Source: Bacteroidota bacterium
Lineage (GTDB): Bacteria; Bacteroidota; Bacteroidia; 2-12-FULL-35-15
Assembly: GCA_947479085.1 (NCBI GenBank)
Contig: CANJYB010000005.1
Span: forward strand, 1-64,000
Length of the DNA: 64,000 nucleotides
Direction: 5' to 3'
Shown: positions 8,293 through 17,809 of the stretch, one piece after another
How positions within the stretch are numbered: the first letter of the stretch is position 1
How the letters are laid out: each line of letters begins with the position of its first letter
Position numbers and translations under genes: made by a program
Notes under the pieces: generated by a model
The model's database searches: none
Told to the model about the DNA's origin: nothing
Seen by the model: only the letters and a program-made list of their open reading frames with translations

Positions 8293-10044
8293 CTAAGCTT
8301 TCTTTACATCAATTCCCAGTTCTGTTAATTGAGCCTGGGCAATAGGAGAAGGAGAATCAATCATTACATCACGCCCCGAATTATTTTTAGGGAAAGCAAT
8401 AAAATCACGGATTACTTCAGCTCCTCCAAAAAGAGAACACAGTCGGTCGAAACCAAAAGCAATACCACCATGCGGAGGTGCCCCGAATTCAAATGCATTC
8501 ATCAGGAAACCAAATTGAGCCTGGGCTTCTTCCTTCGAAAATCCAAGTAAATCAAACATTTGTGATTGTAATTGTTTATTAAAAATACGGATGGAACCGC
8601 CACCTACTTCCACACCATTTATTACCATATCATAAGCATTGGCACGTACAGCACCCGGATTGGTAGATAACAAGGCAATGTCTTCCGGTTTGGGAGAAGT
8701 AAAAGGATGGTGCATGGCATGCCAGCGGTTAAGTTCGTCATTATATTCAAGTAAAGGAAAATCGACCACCCAATGGCAGGCAAAGGTGTTTTTATCGCGC
8801 AACCCAAGGCGATTGCCCATTTCTAAACGTAATTCCGAAAGTGCTTTACGGGTTTTGTTTTCTTCTCCTGCCAATATCAGCATCAAATCTCCCGGTTGAG
8901 CATTAAAAGCAGCAACCCATTTTTTTAATTCTTCTTCATTATAAAATTTATCTACAGACGACTTAATCGTGCCATCTGTATTATAACGTGCATATACTAA
9001 TCCTGTTGCACCAATTTGCGGGCGCTTAACAAACTCAGTAAGTTCATCCAATTGTTTGCGCGAATATTCTGCAGCTCCCTTTGCACATATACCTACCACC
9101 AAACCTGCATCATCAAATACTTTGAAACTCTTACCTTTAACTACCTCATTCAATTCCACAAACTTCATTTCAAAACGAATATCTGGTTTATCGTTACCAT
9201 AAAACTTCATAGCATCCGCATAAGTCATCCTGGTTAACTCGGGAATATCAATACCTTTTACACTTTTAAATAAATGACGGGTTAACCCTTCAAACGTATT
9301 TAATATATCTTCCTGCTCCACAAAAGCCATTTCACAATCTATCTGGGTAAATTCAGGCTGACGGTCGGCACGTAAATCTTCGTCTCTGAAGCATTTTACA
9401 ATCTGGTAATAACGGTCGAAACCACCCACCATTAATAATTGCTTAAATGTTTGCGGGGATTGAGGTAAAGCATAAAACTCCCCCTGGTTCATACGCGAAG
9501 GAACCACAAAATCTCTTGCCCCTTCAGGTGTTGATTTAATTAATACAGGCGTTTCCACTTCCAGGAAATTCAACTTGTCAAGAAATAACCTGGTTTCAAT
9601 AGCCATTCGGTGGCGAAGTTCCAGGTTCTGACGCACAGGATTTCTTCTTAAGTCAAGGTAACGGTATTTCATCCGGATATCATCGCCTCCATCCGTTTCG
9701 TCCTCAATAGTAAAAGGAGGAGTGATGGCAGAATTTAAAACAACTATTTTATCAGGCGTTATTTCTATATCCCCTGTGGCTATTTTATCCGATTTGGAAT
9801 AACGCTCTGTTACTTTCCCTGTAACACTTATTACAAACTCACGCCCTAACGAACGGGCAATATCAACAATGTCTTTACCGGCATTCTCGGTTTCAATGGT
9901 TATTTGGGTAATGCCATATCTGTCACGTAAATCAATCCAAAGCAAAGAACCTTTATCCCTTACTCCCTGCACCCATCCGCTGATGGTAACAGTTTGTGAA
10001 ACATTACTAATTCTTAATTCTCCGCAGGTATGTGTACGTAACAT
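8293..10044 (-). CDS. aspS: Aspartyl-tRNA synthetase, 583 aa
   Basis: Full-length bacterial-type AspRS, a class II enzyme that charges tRNA-Asp. The OB-fold anticodon domain occupies residues about 1-110 ([20 protein letters not shown]). The catalytic core shows motif 2 ([18 protein letters not shown]) and motif 3 ([11 protein letters not shown]). The GAD insertion domain lies between about 285 and 400, including the [15 protein letters not shown] segment. Length is normal for the bacterial family. It is transcribed alone; the next gene on this strand is separated by about 590 bases with a minus-strand terminator in between. Confidence 0.98.
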   Translation of the reverse strand: MLRTHTCGELRISNVSQTVTISGWVQGVRDKGSLLWIDLRDRYGITQITIETENAGKDIVDIARSLGREFVISVTGKVTERYSKSDKIATGDIEITPDKIVVLNSAITPPFTIEDETDGGDDIRMKYRYLDLRRNPVRQNLELRHRMAIETRLFLDKLNFLEVETPVLIKSTPEGARDFVVPSRMNQGEFYALPQSPQTFKQLLMVGGFDRYYQIVKCFRDEDLRADRQPEFTQIDCEMAFVEQEDILNTFEGLTRHLFKSVKGIDIPELTRMTYADAMKFYGNDKPDIRFEMKFVELNEVVKGKSFKVFDDAGLVVGICAKGAAEYSRKQLDELTEFVKRPQIGATGLVYARYNTDGTIKSSVDKFYNEEELKKWVAAFNAQPGDLMLILAGEENKTRKALSELRLEMGNRLGLRDKNTFACHWVVDFPLLEYNDELNRWHAMHHPFTSPKPEDIALLSTNPGAVRANAYDMVINGVEVGGGSIRIFNKQLQSQMFDLLGFSKEEAQAQFGFLMNAFEFGAPPHGGIAFGFDRLCSLFGGAEVIRDFIAFPKNNSGRDVMIDSPSPIAQAQLTELGIDVKKA

Positions 10045-10084
10045 GGTTTATAAGGTATAAATGATTGTATAAAAATGGAATGCG

Positions 10085-10131
10085 AAAATACTAAAAAAAC
10101 AAAAGCGGCATTCTTATAATAAGAATACCGC
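10085..10131 (-). terminator. Rho-independent terminator, minus strand
   Basis: Read on the minus strand there is a hairpin GCGG-T-ATTCTTA-TTA-TAAGAAT-GCCGC (stem at 10105-10131) followed by TTTTGTTTTTTT. It lies upstream of aspS and would end a minus-strand transcript coming from about 10330, which supports a small gene there. Confidence 0.7.
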
Positions 10132-10139
10132 CTTCGCCC

Positions 10140-10200
10140 AAACAAAACAAACAAACTATTAACTAATCACCCCGCGTGTGCGGGCAAACAAAACAAACAA
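10140..10200. repeat. Duplicated 15-mer around a short hairpin
   Basis: AAACAAAACAAACAA occurs at 10140-10154 and again at 10186-10200. Between them is a GC hairpin (CCCGC-GTGT-GCGGG, 10171-10184). It sits in the 3' part of the probable small minus-strand transcript. Function unknown. Confidence 0.7.
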
Positions 10201-10207
10201 TGAAATA

Positions 10208-10332
10208 CTAAAATGAATTGTACACACATAAAAAAATGATTGCTACAGTTGCTATTGAAAGCAAAATGTTTGCAGTTCCTACTTCCTCTTTGGTAAAGTA
10301 GCGTCTGCGCTGAATTGAGATTTTTTCCTCAT
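10208..10332 (-). pseudogene. Short membrane protein gene with a frame break in an A6 run
   Basis: The ATG at 10332 opens MRKK and then runs into a stop after 17 codons. In the neighbouring frame, from the end of the A6 run onward, the sequence reads ISIQRRRYFTKEEVGTAN followed by a clear membrane helix (ILLSIATVAIIFLCVYNSF) and a stop at 10208. Seven instead of six A residues would join the two frames into a coherent 41-residue protein with a basic N-terminus and one transmembrane helix. This can be a sequencing or assembly error, a real mutation, or slippage-dependent expression. A minus-strand terminator lies downstream at 10085-10131. Confidence 0.45.
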
Positions 10333-10631
10333 GATTTCTATTTTTTAATTGTTAAACTTTTTCTATTATTAAAAAATAAGGTGAAAGAGTGTTTGTAATT
10401 TCGGTGACATCCCCACAGCGTCCCCAATATTTTAATGAACGACCTCTTTCACACTTATTTTTTCAAAGAACTTATCAGAAAACAGCTGATAAAAAAACAG
10501 TACCGAATCGAAATAATTCTGGTTGCTATTTCTGGTACAATTTTACGGAAGAAAAAAATAAAAAGGGGGGCACTTTGAGAGTTTGGCAGATTTTGGCACT
10601 TAAACGGTCGTTTTTGGGTTTAAATGACAGA
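10333..10631. other. Intergenic region
   Basis: About 300 bases between the start of the short membrane ORF and the 3' end of the response regulator. A plus-strand frame covering 10389-10694 exists but is low in hydrophobic patterning and runs into the regulator gene, so I do not call it. I see no other structure. Confidence 0.5.
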
Positions 10632-11381
10632 TCAGACCGAGGACATTCTGTCAAAAAGATCGGTTTTCCCTCTTCGGGACACCTCAACTTTTGAATCATC
10701 CGACATAATTAGGTAAGGATTTTCTCCCCGGACGAACTTTTTGATGTATTTATAATTAATAAGGTGAGAACGATGAACTCTCATAAAATCTTCATCCGAA
10801 AGCATCTGTTCATAATCTCCAATGGTACGGGCAACCACTATTTGTCTTCCATCGGTAAGGTAAAAAATGGTAAGGTTGCTTGAAGATTCACAACGAATAA
10901 TAATATCGGTTTCAATAAAAATGTATGATTCCCCTTCCGGTAAGGCAATTTTTTTTACTTTGGTGTCTTGTTTTACATTGGAAAGTAAGGCGTCAAATTT
11001 TTTTCTGAGTAAATCTTTTTGATGTACTTTGTTTTTCAAACGGCCAACAGCATTAACCAGTTCTTCCGGATCTATTGGCTTTAAAATATAATCAATGGCG
11101 CTGAACTTTATAGCTTTAATCGCATAATGGTCGTAAGCGGTGGTAAAGATTATTTCAAAGTTAATTTCAGGAAGTTTTTCGAGCAAATCAAAGGCATTTC
11201 CGTTGGGCATTTCAATATCTAAAAAAAGCAAATCCGGTTGATGAAGTTCAATGGCCAGAATAGCCGAATTCATGGAGTCGGCTTTTTCTACTACTCTTAT
11301 CTGAGGACAGTACTTTTCGACCAATTTAGATAATGATTCCCGAGCACCTTTCTCGTCATCAACTATTATAGCGTTTATCAT
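10632..11381 (-). CDS. LytTR-family response regulator, 249 aa
   Basis: The receiver domain (residues about 1-120) has the acidic pair D8-D9, the phosphoacceptor D55 in LLFLDIEMPNG, a conserved Thr in FTTAYD and Lys in YILKPID. A LytTR DNA-binding domain follows (about 140-245), with IIRCESSSNLTIFYLTDGR and FMRVHRSHLINYKYIKKF, both standard for this family. It lies 45 bases downstream of the sensor kinase gene on the same strand and is its probable partner. Targets are unknown. Confidence 0.95.
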   Translation of the reverse strand: MINAIIVDDEKGARESLSKLVEKYCPQIRVVEKADSMNSAILAIELHQPDLLFLDIEMPNGNAFDLLEKLPEINFEIIFTTAYDHYAIKAIKFSAIDYILKPIDPEELVNAVGRLKNKVHQKDLLRKKFDALLSNVKQDTKVKKIALPEGESYIFIETDIIIRCESSSNLTIFYLTDGRQIVVARTIGDYEQMLSDEDFMRVHRSHLINYKYIKKFVRGENPYLIMSDDSKVEVSRRGKTDLFDRMSSV

Positions 11382-11426
11382 GTTGTCAGTAGTTAAAAAT
11401 CACACGAATATACAAATGTATTTTAA

Positions 11427-14393
11427 TTATTCAATAGATTCAAGAGGAATTATTAACTTCACTTTGGTTCCAGATGGTTCCCCGTTTTCATACATATCCA
11501 TTATCTCCACAAATATATTGCTCTTTAAACTCGAATTCAATACCGATAATCGCTCCTGAGTAATGGTCATTCCCATAGATTTATGCTGTTGAACCCTGTT
11601 GCTTTTTAATTCAAGCGATTTTTTACGTCCTACACCGTTATCTTCAATAATACATAGAATGGTATCATCCTGTTTTCTTAAAGTTATCTCAAGTTTACCA
11701 CCCCCTTCTTTGGGCAACAGTCCATGTTTTATTGCGTTTTCCACATAAGGTTGAATAAGCATGGATGGAATCTGCTCGTAATTTTTATCAATGTCAGGAG
11801 CAATGTCAATATGATATTCAAATTTCTTTTTAAAACGCATCACTTCCAGCTCCAGATATAATTTAAGAGCATCCATCTCTTCAGCGATTGTTATCAGTTG
11901 CTGTTTCGAATTCTCCATTATTTTACGCATCAGTTGTGCAAATTTGGTTAGGTATCTCAAAGCAGAATCAGTGTCGTTACTTTGAATATAATCCTGTATG
12001 GAAGCCAATGTATTGAAAATGAAATGAGGATTCATTTGGGCCCGTAATGCCTGTGATTCTATATTAGCAATCTTTTTGTTGAGTTCAGTTTTCTCTTTCT
12101 CCCTGTTTTTTATTTGACGGATACGGAAACGGATAGAGAAAATCAAAGCCATAATAATTAATAAAGCTAACGAAACATTGAATTGCCATGTTTTCCAGTA
12201 AGGTCGGTTCACAGTGAAAGTGAAGGTAGCAGGGCTTTTGTTCCATAAATTTTCATTATTGGAACTAATTACCTGAAAGGTATAGGTGCCTGCCGGAAGA
12301 TTTGAATAAGTAGCTAATCTTTCTTTAGATGGAGGAGACCATATTTTTTCAAAACCATCTAGTTTATACATATACTTCACTTTTCCGGGGTTGGTAAGGC
12401 AAATTCCTGAAAAATTAAAGGTAATATTGTTATCATTATAGCCCAAGTGCACATTGTTATTCAGTATAGTGTCATTATAAAATAAACTGAATCCGGTAAT
12501 GCTGATTTTTGCTTCGGCTTTATTTTCAATATATTCGTTCTGGTCATATTTAATAAGCCCATATACGGTTCCAAACCATATCGCACCATCTTCATCCACC
12601 CAGGTTCCATTCGAATTGCACTCCACACCTGTAAATCCTTCCTGCTTTCCAAAAGGAATTATGTTTTTTTGTCCTGTTTTTTTAAATTCTGAAAGGTCAA
12701 TCTGGTTTAATCCCTGGTTAGTTCCTGCCCAAATTTCATCTTGTCTTCTGCCAAAAGTTAAAGAATAGACCAGGTCAGAACTCATTCCATCTGTTTTATT
12801 AAAATTAATAGGTTTTTTATCTGGGCTAAATGGGTTATACATCCAAACTCCATCAAGACAGCCGAAATAGATATTGCCTTCTTTATCAATTAGGGAAGTC
12901 AAATAAGAATCATTTTTGAATCCTAATTGCTGACTACATTCAGTCATCGTTTTTCCATCGTATTTGATTAGTCCCCCAAGATAAGTACCTATCCATAATG
13001 TTCCAAGGTTATCTTCCAGTATTGTCCACACCTGCGAGTTTTCATTCAGTCCTTTAAATCTTAGTCGGGTAAATGTTTTACCATCGTATTTGTACACTAC
13101 GTTATTTCCAGCTAACCAGATATTGTCTTTAGAATCTTTGTAAATGTAGTTAACTGGCTTATCAAAAACTCCTGAAGAATCTTTCTTTTTTGAAAAGGTT
13201 TTTTCCTCAAAAATGGTAAGACCATTATCTGTGCCTAACCAAAGAACCCTGGGAGAGAACTCATAAATTGAATAAACGGTATTAGCAGTTAAACCTTCTT
13301 CCTTTCCATACCGGTTGAAATTTTTATTATCATATTTGAAAAGACCTCCCCCTTGCGAGCCAATCCATAAATTGTCTTTTGAATCCCGGATAATTCCGTA
13401 AATGAGGCTACTTGTTATTCCATCATGAATGTCAAAACTTACAAATGGATTTCCCCTGTACTTAAATAAACCTGCATTGGTACCTATCCAAAGATTTTTT
13501 TCGTAATCCTCAAAAAAGCAATTAAGTTTATTACCGTTCTGGTCTCTTCTAACGGAAAGATTAAAAAACTTTTCATGGTCATACTTTATAAGTCCCATTT
13601 CGGTACCAAGCCAAATAATATTTTTATAGTCAACAATAATACTTTTGATATTATTATCTATAAGTCCCTGCTCTTTTTTATAGCTAGTGATTTTGTTTTC
13701 AATAAAACTACATAAGCCATTATCAGTTGCTATCCAGACGGTGTGAGAATCATCTTCACTTATTCCGTTAATATTATTTGAGGATAGTCCATCTTTAGAA
13801 GTAATTGTTTTGAAATGGTTTTGATCAAAAACGCTAATACCATTGCTTGTTCCAATCCAAATATTTCCCTTTTTATCCTGGTAAAAACATTTTATTTCAT
13901 TGTTTACCAATCCGTTTTTAGTTGAATAATTGGTGAATAGCGAACCGGATAACTTACTTATCCCTTTATTGGTTCCAAACCAGATATCGCCATTAGCATC
14001 TTTAAGGGAACAAGTTATTGAATTGCTTATCAGCCCTTCTTTGGTGGTATAACTTGTAAAGCTTTTGCCGTCAAATTTATTAATCCCAGCAATAGTTCCT
14101 ATCAGCAAGTTATAGTTATTATCCTCAATTACGGTGGTGACAGAGTGATTCAATAAACCTTCATTAGGGGTGTAATTAGTAAAAGTTACTCCATCAAATT
14201 TACTTAATCCACCATATCCACCCGACCATAAGTTCCCATTATGGTCTTGGAAAATAGCCGAAACCTGGATGAATGGCAAACCGTCTTCAACAGAATAATT
14301 TCTGAAATAATAGGATTGGGCAAATCCTTTGGGAGCAGGAGAAACAAGTGTAAAAACACAAAAGATGAAAAAGACTATTTTTGTTTTACTCAT
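11427..14393 (-). CDS. Beta-propeller sensor histidine kinase of the LytS type, 988 aa
   Basis: Signal peptide at residues 1-25, then a long periplasmic sensor made of repeated propeller motifs (for example NLWSGGYGGLSKFDG, DIWFGTNKGISKLSG, NIWIGTSNGISVFD) to about residue 620. A Y_Y_Y domain follows (about 650-720, with YKLDGFEKIWSPP and TYTFQVISSNN), then one transmembrane helix (SLALLIIMALIFSIRF), a short coiled coil and the His_kinase domain with the phosphoacceptor His in RAQMNPHFIFNTLASIQ. An ATPase part follows with IQPYVENAIKHGL and IEDNGVGR. It signals to the adjacent LytTR regulator. The thiL gene lies 24 bases upstream on the same strand. The ligand is unknown. Confidence 0.95.
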   Translation of the reverse strand: MSKTKIVFFIFCVFTLVSPAPKGFAQSYYFRNYSVEDGLPFIQVSAIFQDHNGNLWSGGYGGLSKFDGVTFTNYTPNEGLLNHSVTTVIEDNNYNLLIGTIAGINKFDGKSFTSYTTKEGLISNSITCSLKDANGDIWFGTNKGISKLSGSLFTNYSTKNGLVNNEIKCFYQDKKGNIWIGTSNGISVFDQNHFKTITSKDGLSSNNINGISEDDSHTVWIATDNGLCSFIENKITSYKKEQGLIDNNIKSIIVDYKNIIWLGTEMGLIKYDHEKFFNLSVRRDQNGNKLNCFFEDYEKNLWIGTNAGLFKYRGNPFVSFDIHDGITSSLIYGIIRDSKDNLWIGSQGGGLFKYDNKNFNRYGKEEGLTANTVYSIYEFSPRVLWLGTDNGLTIFEEKTFSKKKDSSGVFDKPVNYIYKDSKDNIWLAGNNVVYKYDGKTFTRLRFKGLNENSQVWTILEDNLGTLWIGTYLGGLIKYDGKTMTECSQQLGFKNDSYLTSLIDKEGNIYFGCLDGVWMYNPFSPDKKPINFNKTDGMSSDLVYSLTFGRRQDEIWAGTNQGLNQIDLSEFKKTGQKNIIPFGKQEGFTGVECNSNGTWVDEDGAIWFGTVYGLIKYDQNEYIENKAEAKISITGFSLFYNDTILNNNVHLGYNDNNITFNFSGICLTNPGKVKYMYKLDGFEKIWSPPSKERLATYSNLPAGTYTFQVISSNNENLWNKSPATFTFTVNRPYWKTWQFNVSLALLIIMALIFSIRFRIRQIKNREKEKTELNKKIANIESQALRAQMNPHFIFNTLASIQDYIQSNDTDSALRYLTKFAQLMRKIMENSKQQLITIAEEMDALKLYLELEVMRFKKKFEYHIDIAPDIDKNYEQIPSMLIQPYVENAIKHGLLPKEGGGKLEITLRKQDDTILCIIEDNGVGRKKSLELKSNRVQQHKSMGMTITQERLSVLNSSLKSNIFVEIMDMYENGEPSGTKVKLIIPLESIE

Positions 14394-14417
14394 ATCTGTG
14401 TTTCTGCTGTTTTTTTA

Positions 14418-15467
14418 CTATTCGTTTTTATTTAGGAGAGAATCCCAACCCTGAGCGGTAAGTGGGTGTGATGTGCCTCCTTTTGTAATCAGGTTAACTC
14501 CTTCCTTTTTATTGGTCATGTGACCGATTATGGTAATGTCAGGATTTGCCTTTACTTTAGGAAAATCTTCCTGAGAAATAGTGAATAGCAATTCGTAGTC
14601 TTCCCCTCCGCTTAATGCACAAACCGTAGGGTCCAAGTTAAATTCCCTGGCCATATTATAGGTTTGCGGGTCAATTGGGATTTTATCTTCATATAAATTA
14701 CAACCAACTTCAGATTGAGATGCAAGGTGAAGAATCTCTGAGGCTAATCCATCAGAAACGTCAATCATTGAAGTAGGTTTTACTTCCAGTTTTTTTAATA
14801 ATACCGGGATGTCTTTCCTAGCTTCTGGCTTCAGCTGGCGCTCCAGAATGTAGTCATTCCCGCCCAAATCAGGTTGAACAGTTGGCGTTTCCAGGAATAT
14901 TCTTTTTTCTCTTTCCAGTAATTGCAAACCAACATAGGCCCCTCCCAAATCTCCCGTAACGCACAATAAGTCTCCTTCTTTAGCGCCATCCCGGTAAACA
15001 AGGTCTTCATTATTTACTTCACCAATTGCAGTAATGCTGATTACCAAACCGGATTTATTGGTTGTCGTGTCTCCCCCAACTATGTCTACTTTATGTTTTT
15101 CGCAGGCGAGCATCATTCCGGCATAAAATTCCTCCATTGCCTCTACAGAAAATCGGTTGGAAATGGCAAGAGAAACGGTGATTTGCTTTGGGGTAGCATT
15201 CATGGCATAAATATCGGATAGGTTAACAGATACGGCTTTGAACCCGAGATGTTTAAGTGGAACATATGAAAGGTCAAAATGTACTCCCTCCACTAACATA
15301 TCTGTTGACACCACCATTTGTTTACCTTTATAATCAATTACAGCAGCATCATCCCCAATACCTTTAATAGTACTTTCATTTTTTATTTCAATAAATTCGG
15401 TCAGGTGTTTTATTAATCCGAATTCGCCAAGTGAACTCAATTCGGTACGGTCAGTGTTTTCTAACAT
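14418..15467 (-). CDS. thiL: Thiamine-monophosphate kinase, 349 aa
   Basis: ThiL phosphorylates thiamine monophosphate to the active diphosphate. The conserved N-terminal pattern is present: LGEFGLIKHL, then IKGIGDDAAVIDYKGKQMVVSTDMLVEGVHF, then VSVNLSDIYAMNATPK. The Mg/ATP region VGGDTTTNKSGLVISITAIG and the C-terminal IDVSDGLASEILHLA and GGEDYELLFTI motifs follow. I start it at 15467 (MLENTDRTELSSLGEF) rather than at 15497, since the upstream ten residues are not part of the family. I do not see a TPP riboswitch upstream. The kinase gene follows after 24 bases. Confidence 0.95.
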   Translation of the reverse strand: MLENTDRTELSSLGEFGLIKHLTEFIEIKNESTIKGIGDDAAVIDYKGKQMVVSTDMLVEGVHFDLSYVPLKHLGFKAVSVNLSDIYAMNATPKQITVSLAISNRFSVEAMEEFYAGMMLACEKHKVDIVGGDTTTNKSGLVISITAIGEVNNEDLVYRDGAKEGDLLCVTGDLGGAYVGLQLLEREKRIFLETPTVQPDLGGNDYILERQLKPEARKDIPVLLKKLEVKPTSMIDVSDGLASEILHLASQSEVGCNLYEDKIPIDPQTYNMAREFNLDPTVCALSGGEDYELLFTISQEDFPKVKANPDITIIGHMTNKKEGVNLITKGGTSHPLTAQGWDSLLNKNE

Positions 15468-15670
15468 TATATATATGGTATTGCGCTGTTTCTGCAAAAG
15501 TAGTAAATAAAAAGGATGTTAACTTTTTTAATAATCCTTGTCAGGAGTAAAAAAAAAGATTAGTATCTTTGAAGCCTGAATCTTTTGACAAATATAGGCA
15601 GGAAAGAATTAGATGTATTGGCTTTAAAAAAAGGTCAACGGTTGTAAAAAATTTAAAATTATTTTTGTTC

Positions 15671-16159
15671 ATGATTTATTTCTTAAACGCCTTTATAATT
15701 ATTGCTTCTTTCGTTCTTATGGAAGCAGTAGCATGGTTGATGCACCGATTTATTATGCATGGTTTTCTTTGGTATTTGCATAAAGACCATCATATTCCCC
15801 ATAATCATAAATTAGAAAAGAATGATTTTTTCGCATTGATATTCGTTATTCCAAGTTGGTTATTAATGATGTTTGGAGTGATGGCAGGCTGTGATTATAA
15901 ATTGTATATGGGAATTGGCATTACCTTATATGGGTTATGTTATTTTCTTATTCATGATGGGTTGATTCATGGCAGAGTAAAGTTTATGGCTAAAACAAAG
16001 AATACCACTTTGCTGGCGTTAAAATATGGTCATATTGCGCATCATCAGCATTCTACCAAACCTGATTATAAAAAAGAAAATGATGTATGTTACGGAATGC
16101 TTTGGGTACCGTTGAAGTATTTCATTGAAGCCAGAAAAAGGAAGCAAGTAACTGAATAA
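15671..16159 (+). CDS. crtZ: Beta-carotene hydroxylase-like membrane protein (CrtZ type), 162 aa
   Basis: Di-iron membrane hydroxylase of the fatty-acid hydroxylase superfamily. Four His clusters are visible: HRFIMH, HKDHH, HDGLIH and HIAHHQH, the CrtZ pattern. Three or four transmembrane helices surround them. The CrtZ family introduces 3-hydroxyl groups on beta-ionone rings, giving zeaxanthin. I use the ATG at 15671; the longer frame from 15569 adds a basic, unrelated leader. A TATCTTTG -7-like box lies at 15564-15571. The gene converges with the CrtI-like gene, supporting a carotenoid role. No phytoene synthase is in the window. Confidence 0.85.
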   Translation: MIYFLNAFIIIASFVLMEAVAWLMHRFIMHGFLWYLHKDHHIPHNHKLEKNDFFALIFVIPSWLLMMFGVMAGCDYKLYMGIGITLYGLCYFLIHDGLIHGRVKFMAKTKNTTLLALKYGHIAHHQHSTKPDYKKENDVCYGMLWVPLKYFIEARKRKQVTE

Positions 16160-16173
16160 AACTCTTTCAGTTT

Positions 16174-17658
16174 TTAAGAGAAAACCTTTTCCATTATTTT
16201 CGCAGAGTTCAGACACATTGGAATTCCGGCTCCGGGATGCACACTTCCTCCAACAAAATAAAGCCCCTTAATCTTTTTTGAAAAATTGGAATGTCTGAAG
16301 AAGGATGCGAATTTATCATTGGAACTGTTTCCGTATACTGCGCCAAAAGGACTGGAATAGTTTTTTTCTATCATTGGTGGTGTCATATAATCCTCGAAAA
16401 CAATATACTTTTCAATATCTGTTTTTAAAATTCTGTTTATCTTACTAATAATATTTTTTCTCGCCAGTTTTGTAAGTTCATCCCAGTTCTGCCCCTGGTC
16501 GTTAGATACAGTAATAAAGAGAAACCAGTTTTCGCAACCTTCAGGTGCGTCTTCTTTGATATGCTTTGATGAAATAGAAATGTAAATGGTTGGGTCGTCA
16601 GTAACGGTTTTCTCCTCGAAGATTGATTTGAACTCACCTTCATCGTCAGCAGAGAAGAGCATATTGTGAATGGCTAAATCCTCAAATTTTTTGTTGATGC
16701 CCCAAAAAAAGGAAATAACAGAACTCGATTTCGGTTGATTTAAAATACGCTCCGGTTGTTTTTCGTTTGGCAAAAGTTTTTTAAACGTATAATAAATATC
16801 CATATTGCTTATTACACGGTCATAATTTTTTACTCCTGAATTATTTGTTTTAATTCCAGTTACTTTTTTATTTTTCAAACCTGTTTGGGGAGTAATAATA
16901 ATTTCTTCAACTGTAGTGTTGTAATAAAATTTCACTCCCATATCTTCCGCCAGTTTTACCAAAGCCTTAACAATAGAATAGATGCCTTTTTCAGGTATAT
17001 AACTTCCTAAATTAATTTCTAAATGTTGAATAACATTTAAGGTTGCAGGTGCTACAAATGGGTTGGAACCAATATATGCAGCATAACTATTCAATAGTTG
17101 AACTAAATGCGGGTCTTTAAAAAACGATTTATTTCCGTCATTCATGGATTTGAAAGCACCAATTTTATGGAAATTTCTTAATCCATTTACTGTTCTGCGG
17201 TTAATAAAATTAGTTGCAACGTGAAGTGAGTTTTCAATAAAAACCTCATTTGTGATTTTATATTTTGTCTCAATGTCTTTTCTGTAGTTATCAAAAGCGA
17301 GTTTAGAGTCCTTGGTTTTTGACTCAATTTCTCTTCCATACCGTTCTACATCTGAATAGGCATTAATTACAAGACCATCTTCAAAAAAGTACTTAAATGG
17401 AATTTCAAGAGAGGAATAAGAAAAATAATCGCGGGGATTTTTATTACAGATTTCAAACAATTCATCAACCAGGTTGGGTAACATAAAAATGGATGGTCCC
17501 ATATCAAACCGAAAGCCCTCCTTGTTAAGTTCCTTCATTTTTCCTCCCGGGTAATTGTTGGTTTCATACACATCAACAGCATTGCCTTTTGATGCAATAC
17601 GAATGGCAGCAGCTAATCCTGCTATTCCGGAACCTATAACCGCACAGGATTTTTTCAT
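16174..17658 (-). CDS. CrtI-family phytoene/carotenoid desaturase, 494 aa
   Basis: FAD enzyme with the dinucleotide motif VIGSGIAGLAAAIRIASKG at the N-terminus, the FAD-linked YPGGKMKEL and FRFDMGPSIFMLP segments of CrtI-type desaturases, and the family C-terminus GLYFVGGSVHPGAGIPMCLNSAKIM. This family desaturates phytoene or modifies its products (CrtI, CrtD and CrtN types); the sequence alone does not fix which. It converges with crtZ and is divergent from the six-gene operon that starts at 17810. The 150-base divergent region contains TATATTTG (minus strand, 17706-17713) and TAATTTTG (plus strand, 17781-17788), both possible -7 boxes. Confidence 0.92.
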   Translation of the reverse strand: MKKSCAVIGSGIAGLAAAIRIASKGNAVDVYETNNYPGGKMKELNKEGFRFDMGPSIFMLPNLVDELFEICNKNPRDYFSYSSLEIPFKYFFEDGLVINAYSDVERYGREIESKTKDSKLAFDNYRKDIETKYKITNEVFIENSLHVATNFINRRTVNGLRNFHKIGAFKSMNDGNKSFFKDPHLVQLLNSYAAYIGSNPFVAPATLNVIQHLEINLGSYIPEKGIYSIVKALVKLAEDMGVKFYYNTTVEEIIITPQTGLKNKKVTGIKTNNSGVKNYDRVISNMDIYYTFKKLLPNEKQPERILNQPKSSSVISFFWGINKKFEDLAIHNMLFSADDEGEFKSIFEEKTVTDDPTIYISISSKHIKEDAPEGCENWFLFITVSNDQGQNWDELTKLARKNIISKINRILKTDIEKYIVFEDYMTPPMIEKNYSSPFGAVYGNSSNDKFASFFRHSNFSKKIKGLYFVGGSVHPGAGIPMCLNSAKIMEKVFS

Positions 17659-17809
17659 CTTTGGATATGAAATAGGTAGTTGGTAGTGTTATTTTTCATT
17701 GCCGCCAAATATAGATAAAAACAAATAGCGATTGCACGATATTTAAAATTGAAAAAGGGCTATTTTATGCTTAAAACGATTAATTTTGCTTCCTTTTGAA
17801 AAAACAATA

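Noticed and set aside
10389-10694. 101-residue plus-strand ORF
   Set aside because: It runs into the 3' end of the LytTR regulator gene and has no protein-like pattern.
15467-15570. TPP riboswitch upstream of thiL
   Set aside because: The upstream region is too short and lacks the conserved THI-box segments; thiL alone does not imply one.
17786-17809. TTG start for the ABC ATPase
   Set aside because: The ATG at 17810 gives the family-like N-terminus; the extra eight residues match nothing.
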